DNA of 62,301 nucleotides, from the NCBI GenBank assembly GCA_964564325.1, contig CAZMBD010000002.1, positions 1 through 62,301 of the forward strand, in the 5' to 3' direction. The DNA is from JAAZMA01 sp964564325. GTDB lineage: Bacteria > Bacillota > Clostridia > Tissierellales > Tepidimicrobiaceae. The notes beneath the pieces were generated by a model. That model ran no database searches. It had not been told where the DNA came from and was given only the letters and a program-made list of their open reading frames with translations. The translations under genes were made by a program, and so were the position numbers. Positions 52,567 through 62,100 of this stretch are shown here, piece by piece (within the stretch, counting starts at the first letter, position 1; every line of letters starts with the position of its first letter).

Positions 52567-53301
52567 TTATATTCTTTTTTCGCGTCTCCTCTTATTTAAA
52601 TAAATTATAGATACTATTATGCCAACGACACTAACAAGCTGAGCTATCCTAATAGGACCTAACATTAAGCTATCTGTTCTTAATCCTTCTATGAAAAATC
52701 TTACGGTAGAATACAAGATTACATACAATAAAAAGATTTCTCCAGATACCTCACTTTTATTCTTTCTATACCAAAGTAAAAAGAAAAATATGAGTATATC
52801 CCCTATAGATTCATAGAGAAAAGTAGGATGAACTTTAACCCCATCTATTAAAATACCCCATGGTAAATCAGTAGGTCTACCATATGCCTCTTGATTTATA
52901 TAATTTCCCCAACGTCCTATTCCTTGTCCTAGAACTAAAGATGGAGCACAGCAATCTACTATAGCCCAAAAATCTAATTTTCTTTTTTTAGAAAATACTA
53001 CCGCAACTATGAGCCCTGCTATTATGGCACCATGTATAGCCAAACCTCCTCCTCTAAAATGGAAAATTTCTTTTGGATTTTGACTATAATAGTCCCAAGT
53101 AAATGCTACATAATAAATTCTTGCACCAATTACAGCTAAAGGAATCGCAAATAGTAAAAGATCAATTAAGTTTTCCTCACCTATTCCTACTCTTTCTGCC
53201 TCTCTAAACGCAAGAATTGCCCCTATGATTACTCCAATGGTTATCAATATGCTATACCACATAATCTCTATTCCAAATAATTTAAAAGCTACAGGATCCA
53301 T
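52567..53301 (-). CDS. lgt: Prolipoprotein diacylglyceryl transferase Lgt
   Basis: A 244-residue, seven-helix membrane enzyme that adds diacylglycerol to the lipobox cysteine of prolipoproteins. Signatures: FRGGGLAIHGAIIAG (His-Gly motif) and GRWGNYINQEAYG. It lies next to a gene for a lipoprotein, although lgt acts on all lipoproteins. Confidence 0.96.
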   Translation of the reverse strand: MDPVAFKLFGIEIMWYSILITIGVIIGAILAFREAERVGIGEENLIDLLLFAIPLAVIGARIYYVAFTWDYYSQNPKEIFHFRGGGLAIHGAIIAGLIVAVVFSKKRKLDFWAIVDCCAPSLVLGQGIGRWGNYINQEAYGRPTDLPWGILIDGVKVHPTFLYESIGDILIFFFLLWYRKNKSEVSGEIFLLYVILYSTVRFFIEGLRTDSLMLGPIRIAQLVSVVGIIVSIIYLNKRRREKRI

Positions 53302-53377
53302 TTTCTGTCACCTTCCCTTATTCTTATTGATAAATATTAGTATAGCATATAATTAAATGATTTTCCCAAATTTATTA

Positions 53378-53851
53378 CTATTTTAATTTTTCTATTATCC
53401 GATTTATATCCTTAACATAATCATCATAAGGTTTGCCTTTCATTAAATTTTCTATTATATCTTCTATCTGATTAAATATCTTTTTATCATCTGTAATTAA
53501 AACTTGACGTATTGCAGTATCATTAGATAATACCGTATCAATTATCATCTCTTTTATATCGTCCGTAAAAGTATTGTCCACTCCCATTTCCACCGCAATT
53601 ACTACTATATCATTAAAAATGATTGAACTTGCATTGTCTATACCATATAATTCTACTACTAAATTTGATATATTTTCTGATCTATTTAATATATCGTAGT
53701 CCTTTGCTCCAACAGCTACACTAATCTCTTGATATTCCTCGTCTTCCTTTACGATATCTTTATTTTTTTTACTTACCATACAGCCTATAGTAGCACCTAG
53801 AGTTATAGAAATTAAAACAATAAATAATATCATTTTTTTATTTTTTCTCAT
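53378..53851 (-). CDS. YhcN/YlaJ-family sporulation lipoprotein
   Basis: A 157-residue protein with a signal sequence (KKMILFIVLISITLGATIGC) whose Cys20-25 region looks like a lipobox ending in C. The rest (SENISNLVVELYGIDNASSIIFNDIVVIAVEM, DIIENLMKGKPYDDYVKDIN split) agrees with the YhcN/YlaJ family, whose members are forespore lipoproteins needed for spore germination or outgrowth in Bacillus. The gene stands between lgt and ychF. Lipobox positions -3 to -1 (T-I-G) are not ideal. Confidence 0.7.
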   Translation of the reverse strand: MRKNKKMILFIVLISITLGATIGCMVSKKNKDIVKEDEEYQEISVAVGAKDYDILNRSENISNLVVELYGIDNASSIIFNDIVVIAVEMGVDNTFTDDIKEMIIDTVLSNDTAIRQVLITDDKKIFNQIEDIIENLMKGKPYDDYVKDINRIIEKLK

Positions 53852-53957
53852 TTCTCTACCTCCATAAAAAATTTATTGGTAAATATAGTTTTTCTTAAAT
53901 AAAAAATTTTATTACAAAAACTTCAAACTTCTTATATTTTTATATTGAATCCCTCTA

Positions 53958-53966
53958 TGGTATAAT
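53958..53966 (+). promoter_or_regulatory. Promoter of ychF (extended -10)
   Basis: TGGTATAAT is an extended -10 (TGnTATAAT) 49 bases upstream of the ychF start; the -35 region is poor. Confidence 0.6.
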
Positions 53967-54015
53967 ATATAATTGTTCTTGTGCTAAATTTATGTAATTC
54001 GAAAGGAAGATTTAA

Positions 54016-55107
54016 ATGAAACTTGGAATAGTAGGATTGCCAAATGTTGGCAAAAGTACTCTTTTTAATGCTTTAACTGCTGCAGGAGCAGAAGCTGAAA
54101 ATTATCCATTTTGTACAATAGAGCCAAATGTAGGAGTTGTGCAAGTTCCTGATAATAGATTAAATTTACTAGCTGAAATAGTACATCCAGGAAGAATTGT
54201 ACCTGCTACAATAGAATTTGTAGATATAGCAGGTTTAGTTAAGGGTGCCAGTCAAGGAGAAGGTTTAGGAAATAAATTTCTTTCACATATAAGAGAAGTA
54301 GATGCTATAGTCCATGTAATTAGATGTTTTGAAGATGAAAATATAACTCATGTAGAAGGAAAAATTAGCCCTGTAGATGATATAGAAATTATTAATTTAG
54401 AATTAATGCTATCAGATTTTGAAATAATAGAAAACAGATTGCATAGAGTAGAAAAATTAGCTAAAGCTGATAAGTCTTATAAGAAAGAATATGAAGTTTT
54501 AATTAGATTGAAAGAAGCTATAGAAAATAATACACCTTTAAGAAATATTGAATTTGAACCAGAAGAAATGGACTTAATTAAATCCTTTAGATTATTGTCC
54601 TTAAAACCAGTACTATATGTATGTAATGTTTCTGAAGATGATTTATTAAACAACGAAGATAATAAATATATAAAACAAGTAGTAGAATATGCAGAAAAAG
54701 AAAATTCCGAAGTAGTAGTAATTTCAGGAAAAATTGAAGCTGAAATATCTCAATTAGATGAAGATGAAAAAGAAATATTTTTATCTGAACTAGGACTTAA
54801 AGAATCAGGCTTAGATAAATTAATAAAAGCTAGCTATAGCCTATTAGGTCTTATGAGTTTTCTAACAGCTGGAGAAATGGAAGTAAAAGCTTGGACTATT
54901 AAAAAAGGAACCCCAGCCCAAAAAGCAGCAGGAAAAATTCACTCTGATATTGAAAGAGGTTTTATTAGAGCAGAAGTTATTAATTATAAGGATTTAGTCG
55001 AATGCGGTGGAACCCCTCAAGCCAAAGAAAAAGGGCTAGTTCGCTTAGAGGGAAAAGAGTATATTATGCAAGATGGAGATGTGGTGTTGTTTAGATTTAA
55101 TGTGTAA
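54016..55107 (+). CDS. ychF: Redox-regulated ATPase YchF (OLA1 family)
   Basis: A 363-residue P-loop protein with GLPNVGKSTLFNAL (Walker A), DIAGLVKGASQGEGLGN (switch II), NVSEDD where GTPases have NKxD (ATP rather than GTP preference) and a C-terminal TGS domain (MSFLTAGEMEVKAWTI). It binds ribosomes and is linked to stress. One of only two plus-strand genes. The AAAGGAAG ribosome site and standard length support the start. Confidence 0.97.
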   Translation: MKLGIVGLPNVGKSTLFNALTAAGAEAENYPFCTIEPNVGVVQVPDNRLNLLAEIVHPGRIVPATIEFVDIAGLVKGASQGEGLGNKFLSHIREVDAIVHVIRCFEDENITHVEGKISPVDDIEIINLELMLSDFEIIENRLHRVEKLAKADKSYKKEYEVLIRLKEAIENNTPLRNIEFEPEEMDLIKSFRLLSLKPVLYVCNVSEDDLLNNEDNKYIKQVVEYAEKENSEVVVISGKIEAEISQLDEDEKEIFLSELGLKESGLDKLIKASYSLLGLMSFLTAGEMEVKAWTIKKGTPAQKAAGKIHSDIERGFIRAEVINYKDLVECGGTPQAKEKGLVRLEGKEYIMQDGDVVLFRFNV

Positions 55108-55125
55108 AAGTGAATAATCCTATAT

Positions 55126-55157
55126 GAAAGGGGTGAACGTTTTTGTACACCCCTTTC
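55126..55157. terminator. Hairpin between convergent ychF and the S8 protease gene
   Basis: gaaaggggtg / cacccctttc form a 10-bp perfect stem with a 12-base loop. Without a clear U tract on either side it may terminate only in part. Confidence 0.55.
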
Positions 55158-55181
55158 AACTATTATAACAGAGAGAATAAA

Positions 55182-56594
55182 TTACTGCACCATATTTATA
55201 ATTCTACTTAATAAGACTTCAAAATCTTCCTGACTATATATATCTACTTCTTCTTTAGCATTTCCAACACTAATTAATAACTTAATCCTGTTCCTTTTTC
55301 CCACAACTTTAATTAACATTGAATCCTCTATTTCTCTATATGATTTATTCTTAGAATATACTAATTCTACATCTGGTTCTAAGGCATATTCTAATTGTGT
55401 CTTTCTACTAGAGTTAACTAAATCCTTAAAATAGTATATACCATATAAAGTAGCCTCTAAATAGTCTGAAATAGCAAAACAATTAAACCCATCTTCTAGA
55501 AAAACATCTCTTAATTGAGCCATTATATAATAAACATTCTCTTTATCACCTTGGAAATATATGGTGGCACAATCACTTAAATCAGCGTTTGAAATACCTA
55601 TTGGATAAATATCCTCATCAGGCAATAGCCAAAACTCAAATGGATAAGATTTCATTATGGCCTCAATATCATTATCGCTAGTACCTAAATAAAATATACG
55701 AATTCTATTAACATCTATAGGTAGTACATTTAAAAATTCTTTGAATTTTATAATGTTAATCTCTTTATCGTTATAAGGAATAAATATATAATCTCTGCCA
55801 TTGGCCTCAAACTCTATATCGTAGTATATGTTTTTAATTTTAAAAGGCAATATCTTTTCTAAGATAATCTTATTACCAAGATTAATTATAGTAACATCAT
55901 CTAAAAAAGATGGTGATTCACATAAAAATATATTATTATCCATACCTAATTCATTTAATATTACCCTCTTGTGATTTTTAGAACTAAGTATATTATATAT
56001 TTTTGCTGTTAAAACTGGTGCTGCATAACTATTTGCTATTTGAGTAATATAATTTATATTTTTATTTAACCTTATTTTATGATTAGAAGAAAAAGCAAAA
56101 CTATACCCCCATCTATCATTAACTTCACAATAAGAATTAAATAATTCATCAGCTCTAGCTGAAAAAACACATGGATAAAAAGCGGGAAAAGAAATGCCCT
56201 TTTTATTGCTATGAGCTGCCACAATGATTTGATTATTATTTATAATCTCTTTAATTACATCTCTTAGGAGATAATCATCAAAAAGATTTACTGTACCTCC
56301 ACTTAAATGTATAATAGGAATTTCCTTATCTAAGCAGTACTTAAAAGCAGCTATTAAATTCTCAATACTTGTCTTCATTTCTATGGTACTAAATACCCTT
56401 ATACTTATAATCTCTGCCTCTGGAGCATACATATTAATTATTTTGCATACATTCAAGCCATGGTCTGTTATGACTTGAACATCATCTTCTCTATTAACCA
56501 CCAAATTTTCATCATTTACCATCAAATCTTCTACTATATTTAATTCATCTTTAAATGTAGGTATTACCCCTTCATCAATTACAGCTATTTTCAT
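55182..56594 (-). CDS. Subtilisin-like (S8) serine protease with large C-terminal domain of unknown function
   Basis: A 470-residue protein with no signal peptide or pro-sequence. The N-terminal about 200 residues follow the subtilase fold: AVIDEGV (Asp7), TDHGLNVCKII (His45), IVAAHSNKKG (oxyanion Asn130) and ANSYAAPVLTA (Ser189 in place of GTSMAAP), so all catalytic residues are kept. Residues 206-470 match no family I recognise. The gene overlaps the ABC exporter by 4 bases (ATGA), so it is coupled to it. It likely processes a peptide inside the cell before or during export. I recall S8 proteases in clostridial Cys-rich peptide (Clo7bot-type) clusters; that link is unverified. Confidence 0.72.
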   Translation of the reverse strand: MKIAVIDEGVIPTFKDELNIVEDLMVNDENLVVNREDDVQVITDHGLNVCKIINMYAPEAEIISIRVFSTIEMKTSIENLIAAFKYCLDKEIPIIHLSGGTVNLFDDYLLRDVIKEIINNNQIIVAAHSNKKGISFPAFYPCVFSARADELFNSYCEVNDRWGYSFAFSSNHKIRLNKNINYITQIANSYAAPVLTAKIYNILSSKNHKRVILNELGMDNNIFLCESPSFLDDVTIINLGNKIILEKILPFKIKNIYYDIEFEANGRDYIFIPYNDKEINIIKFKEFLNVLPIDVNRIRIFYLGTSDNDIEAIMKSYPFEFWLLPDEDIYPIGISNADLSDCATIYFQGDKENVYYIMAQLRDVFLEDGFNCFAISDYLEATLYGIYYFKDLVNSSRKTQLEYALEPDVELVYSKNKSYREIEDSMLIKVVGKRNRIKLLISVGNAKEEVDIYSQEDFEVLLSRIINMVQ

Positions 56595-58417
56595 GGTCTA
56601 TCCTCAACCTTTACCATATATTTTTTTTGTTGATATCTAAACAGTTCAGCATATCGTTTATTATCCTTTAACAATTTTTCTGGTTTACCATCTTCAATAA
56701 TCCTGCCTTCTTCTAAAACTATGACCCTATCTGCTAGGGATAAATTAGAAAGTCTATGAGATGTAAATAAAGTTAATCTACCTTCTGTTATTTCTTGTAG
56801 CTTATTAAAAATTTCATACTCTGCTTTAGGGTCTAAATTAGAAGATACTTCATCTAATATAAGGATTGTATCCTCCCTATATAAAACTCTAGCTAAAGCT
56901 AATTTTTGTGCTTGTCCACCTGATAAAATCAAACCATCTGGAGTAAAGAATTTTGATATATATGCATCTAATCCATCTTTGTTTAAATTTAATACTTCCA
57001 TAAAATCACTTTTATCTAATGCATCTATTATTTCATCATCATTAGCTGGTCCATTTGGATTTGTCAAATGGAAGTTTGTCCTAATACTAAAGGCAAAATT
57101 AGACATATCCTGAAAATAAACACTAAAAGCATTTCTTAAAGAAGTAATAGAGTATGAGCGTATATTTATGCCATTAATCTTAATAGTCCCAGAAGTTGGC
57201 TCGTAAAATCTTAATAATAACTTTATAAGAGTTGACTTTCCAGAGCCATTTAATCCTATAAAGGCCACATGTTCAGGAGAACTAATATAGAAACTAATGT
57301 CCTTTAATGCATATTTTTCGCTGAGAGGATATATAAAACTAACATTTTCAAATTCAATACTTTCTACTTTCTTTAACTCTAATTGACCTTCATCCTGAAT
57401 CCTATTAGTGTATTTAAACAAAGACTGATAGTTATTCATTCTCAGCTTGTTTTCAACTATTTCCATGGTAGATGCTATAAAACTAGATGTGGAATACCAT
57501 AATTGTGCCAATAGTCCAGTTAAAAATACATAATCCCCTATTAATAATTTCCCATCTAATATATTGAAAATGATATGCCCACTAATAATAACAAGAACTA
57601 TCTCTGGTAAAAAGTCTAATAAAAGTGTCGTTTTTGACCTCTTTTTTAAAATTTTCTTTCGCTGATTAAACAATGTTTCCCATAAATCATTATGAGAATC
57701 CTTAAGTATTCTGCTTGATTGAAAAAGCCTCATATCTTGACTAAATCTTCTATCAAAAGCAATGCTCTCAATATATGATAGTTTCCTCTTATTAGATACT
57801 TGTTCTAAACTTAGATCATAAAGAGATTCTGTATAGTATTTTAGGGCTACTCCAGATGGTATGGCAACTCCTACCATTAATAAAGCATAAAATATACTTT
57901 CTTTTGAAAGAATTATAAAGGATATTAAAAAAGATATAGCAGCAGATATAGCAGAAATACTTGAACCTAAGGCTTGAATGAGAATTGAACCATCTCTCAT
58001 AGCTGATGTAATCTTATCTTGGTAATTGGGATCATCAAAATAAGCTAAATCTACATCAAATGAAAAATCTACCATATTTCTTACCATCCATTGGTCTAAC
58101 TGCTCTGAATGGACAATTCTAGTATATATTTGAACCTTTATCATAATTACTTTAATAAATGCCACTAATCCCATTAGGATTAAAAGATTATATATGTAGC
58201 TACTATCATAAGCAACTGTAAAATTAGACATATAGTTAATTATCTGCTTTGAAATAAAGGCACCTAATATATTTAATATAGGATTGAATAATTCTGAAGA
58301 TATTCTCAATATTGTGTATATTGGAGACACTTGCCAAGAAAGCTTAATGCACCAAGAAAAAACTTGTCCAAAATCTTTTATATTATTTTCATATTTATTT
58401 TTTAAGTCTTTAAACAT
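56591..58417 (-). CDS. ABC exporter half-transporter (fused membrane and ATPase domains)
   Basis: A 608-residue protein: membrane domain with six helices (about 30-330) and an ATPase domain with GLNGSGKST (388-396), LSGGQ (498-502) and ILILDE (518-523). There is no N-terminal C39 peptidase domain, so substrate cleavage would need another protease, such as the coupled S8 protein. The fold is typical of multidrug and peptide exporters. The first half is divergent (DFSFDVDLAYFDDP is an exporter-type coupling helix). Confidence 0.88.
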   Translation of the reverse strand: MFKDLKNKYENNIKDFGQVFSWCIKLSWQVSPIYTILRISSELFNPILNILGAFISKQIINYMSNFTVAYDSSYIYNLLILMGLVAFIKVIMIKVQIYTRIVHSEQLDQWMVRNMVDFSFDVDLAYFDDPNYQDKITSAMRDGSILIQALGSSISAISAAISFLISFIILSKESIFYALLMVGVAIPSGVALKYYTESLYDLSLEQVSNKRKLSYIESIAFDRRFSQDMRLFQSSRILKDSHNDLWETLFNQRKKILKKRSKTTLLLDFLPEIVLVIISGHIIFNILDGKLLIGDYVFLTGLLAQLWYSTSSFIASTMEIVENKLRMNNYQSLFKYTNRIQDEGQLELKKVESIEFENVSFIYPLSEKYALKDISFYISSPEHVAFIGLNGSGKSTLIKLLLRFYEPTSGTIKINGINIRSYSITSLRNAFSVYFQDMSNFAFSIRTNFHLTNPNGPANDDEIIDALDKSDFMEVLNLNKDGLDAYISKFFTPDGLILSGGQAQKLALARVLYREDTILILDEVSSNLDPKAEYEIFNKLQEITEGRLTLFTSHRLSNLSLADRVIVLEEGRIIEDGKPEKLLKDNKRYAELFRYQQKKYMVKVEDRP

Positions 58418-58438
58418 AATATAAACTCTCCTAAGTTT

Positions 58439-59104
58439 CTATTTTACATTTTCAATAGTCCCATCCTTTATTCTCCATACATGATCTGAGGTCTCTGCAA
58501 TTTCCATATCGTGGGTTACTATAATAACGCAAAAACCTTGTTCATGGGCCAACTGCTTTAATATATCTATGATTTTATTACTATTTTCATCATCTAAATT
58601 TCCTGTAGGCTCATCAGCTAAGATTACCTTTGCTCCTGTGGCTAAGGTTCTGCCTATGGCTACCCTTTGTTGTTCTCCACCTGATAAATTAGATGGATAT
58701 CTGGACTGTTTGTCCTCATCTATTCCTATGGAGTTTAATACTTTTTTTCCTTTTTCTATGGCCTCTTCTTTAGGAATTCCCTTATATTCCATGGGAAAGC
58801 TTACATTTTCTAAGGCAGTTAGTAGAGGAAATAGTTGAAATGCCTGAAATATCATGGATACATTATCCCTACGATATTCATCTAAGTCCATTTCCTTTAA
58901 ATTCTTTCCATTGAGGAAAATATCCCCATCTGTAGGTTCATCCAGTCCTGCCATGATGGATAGTAATGTAGTTTTACCACTACCTGAAGGACCCACTATT
59001 GCATTTAGTTTTCCTTCTTCAAAGGTACAATTTATATCCTTTAATACATCCTTGTCTGCACCTTTGTATCTATAGTATATATTTTCCAATTCTAATCTTG
59101 ACAT
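58439..59104 (-). CDS. MacB/LolD-type ABC ATPase
   Basis: A 221-residue ATPase: GPSGSGKTTLLSIMAG, LSGGEQQRVAIGRTLA and VILADEPTGNLD. This subtype works with FtsX-like permeases to move or release peptides and lipoproteins, often for bacteriocin export or defence. It precedes the fused exporter by 21 bases and follows the large permease by 17. Confidence 0.92.
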   Translation of the reverse strand: MSRLELENIYYRYKGADKDVLKDINCTFEEGKLNAIVGPSGSGKTTLLSIMAGLDEPTDGDIFLNGKNLKEMDLDEYRRDNVSMIFQAFQLFPLLTALENVSFPMEYKGIPKEEAIEKGKKVLNSIGIDEDKQSRYPSNLSGGEQQRVAIGRTLATGAKVILADEPTGNLDDENSNKIIDILKQLAHEQGFCVIIVTHDMEIAETSDHVWRIKDGTIENVK

Positions 59105-59121
59105 ATTGATTTCCTCCCTAT

Positions 59122-62100
59122 TTATTCTTTTACTTGTAGCATTTCTAGTGGCTTTTTATTAGTAACTTTCCATATACTAAGTATTAGACCTATTATGGTT
59201 CCCAATAAATACCCACCTATTATATTTGCATATTTAATTAAAGGAATAGAATATGAGTTTGGAGTAATTATTATCATAATAATAGTTGATACAGTTATCC
59301 CTATTAAGGTTAAAATAATATTTTCCATAAATAATGATTTTCTCACTTCTTTTTCTTTTACTCCTAAGACCCTTAAAATTGCCACATCTAGTGTCCTTCT
59401 TAAAACCATTATAAAACTAAGTATGCCTGCTATTATAATGGAAAGTACAAAAGTTATGGGATATAAGATTTCAAGGAGTGATAGATTCTTTTCCAGTGGT
59501 TCTACTGCATTTGTTAATTCTTCGTCCCATAGTTTTAATTCATTTTTATTTACATCATATATATTATTTGCTACCATGTTTTTTAATTCTTCTTTTCTAG
59601 ATAACAATTCTCTGTTTTTTTCGGGTTCAAATTCAAACTCTAGTAAATCATAATAAACCTTATTTCTTTCCATTGCCTCTAGTGCAGATATGGGATATAT
59701 AAATAAAGCTTCTTCTTCAGCAGAGATTGTAGCATATTGCTTTAGCCATTCATTTATTTCATTTATATCTAAGCTAGAGAAAGTGCCTACTATAGTTGCA
59801 TAAACTTTTAAATTTTCCCTATCTTTTTCTTCTAATATAATTTTATCACCTAGGCTCAATTCATATTCTTCTAAAGCCTTTTCTGATGCTAATATGGGTA
59901 TTTCCTCATTTCCTTTGTCATCTACTACTATAGGATTCGTCCTATCACTATAGTCTGCTTTATAATTTTTATAAAAATCTTCTAGGCTATATCCATCTAA
60001 AAAGTTTAAATTTGTAAGATTCATCCCACTTTCCCTATTATATAGTTTGTTGCTAGCCCTAATATTAAATACAGGCTCTTTATTGAGGAATTTTTCATAG
60101 GCTATGCCTTTTTCCTCCCTTTCATATTTTTCTACTATACCACCTCTATCTATATACATATCTTTATAGCTCATACTTGCCAGGGATGTATAATCTTTCA
60201 CTAATCCTGTTTCTAGCAAATTATTAATATGGGTACCTGAAATATCTCCTTTAAAGGTTCCCGTAGCTTTTCTATCTTTATCCGTTATAATATTTCCTCT
60301 TATTATAATTTCATTATAAGCATGGCCAATCAAATCCTTGTTTCTTAATATTGAATAATTCATCCATAATAGAGAAAAAACAAATGTTCCAGCTAAAATT
60401 AGAATAAGTATAGAGGAAACTTTTGACCGAAAAGCATTATTTACAGAATATCTTATTAAGGTATCTCTACTCCCATTTATTAATAAGTTTTCACTGCTAT
60501 AGTCTGCTTTTGTTAAAGATTCAAAATCTAACTTTTTATCTTCTTTAACATTTTCTTCTTCTTTCCTTTTCTTCCCTCTTGTACTATGACTATTTATTAA
60601 TTCTATAATGGATAATCTTTTAAGCTGGCTGACTTTTATAGTAATTATAGCTAGGAGAGAGAAAATTGTTCCCAAGACAAGTAGGAAAAAATAACTTTTA
60701 TCTAAGCTAACACTTATAGTAGTCTGGGAAATTTCTGCTAGGTCCTTCAATAATTCACCAGATTTATTTAAAGCATTTTTATACCCTAAAAAACCACCTA
60801 TAATAGATGCTATACTTCCATAAATTATAATAGGCAATACTAAATGGGATACACTAGTTTTAGCGGGAATCCCCAGGGCCCTTTCTATTGCATAGTTTAG
60901 CTTATGGCCATCTACATAAAAGTTTATTACAAAAACTTGTACTAATAATAAGATTATGGTAAATAAAACAAAACTGATTAATACCGACCGCTGTATTGGT
61001 TTTGCTGAATTCCAAAATCCCTCTGAATTATTTTCTATAAAATATAATCTATATCCCAATTCTTCTAATTCTTTTTCATATTTTTTAATAAACGCATCCT
61101 CGTCTTCGCTACTTTTTAGTGTAAAACTATAGAAATAGGAATTATAATCAGGCTCATCCATACCCTGTTCATAGTAATAGCCAAATTCTTCTGGCAATGT
61201 GCTATCGGGTATAAATATTTCCCTACCCCTAGTGTCCATTCTCTGGGCATTATGCAAAGCAAAAATTCCTACTACCTCATAAGATACAGGTTGGCTAGTA
61301 TTGTATGTTTTCCATTCTTTTATATCCTTGGCTGTTGCTAAGTAACCATAGCCTTTTTCAGTATTTCTCATTTGTATTTCCAACTTGTCTCCTATATTGA
61401 CATTACGAAGATTTGCAAGATCTTCATTTATAACACATACATGATTTCTTTCTATATTATCATCCTTATTTATCCATCTTCCATCTTTTAAATAGTAGTT
61501 TTTCATACTATTTTGGGTAATAGGCATAGTCATCATATCTTTTGTTGTACAAATAGTATAGGATTGAATATTTTCATTTAATACATCTATATCTTCCTTT
61601 AATTTCTTCCATTTTGGGTTATCCCAGTCAATACTGCCATTTTCATCTACTTCTTCATATAAGGGGCCATTTTCATAAAGAGGTTTGATAAATGCACTGT
61701 TTTTGGCAATGCTATAATCCATATAGCCTCTGAATAAATAAGTCCTTCCTGGCTCAAGAGTTAACAAATCATCAATTACATCATTATTAATATATTCAAT
61801 TTTTTCTCCAGTCTTTAAGGAAACAGCCGTAGCCCCTAGGCCAAATGGAAAACCCTCCCTTGCATAATCAGGAAATCCTGCAAGCCTTTCTTTTACAGTA
61901 GTAAAATTTATTCCCAAACCATCATAGATAGTTTTGGCACTAAGATTTTTATATACTTGGCTCACTTCAGCAGTAAATATACAGTCACCTACAAATACAT
62001 TGTAATCTCCATAATCAGCAAAGTCTTCATATTGCCTTATATCAGGATTATAAAGTCCTTCTATAATTCCCTGGCAAAATCTTCTATTGTCTTCATAATC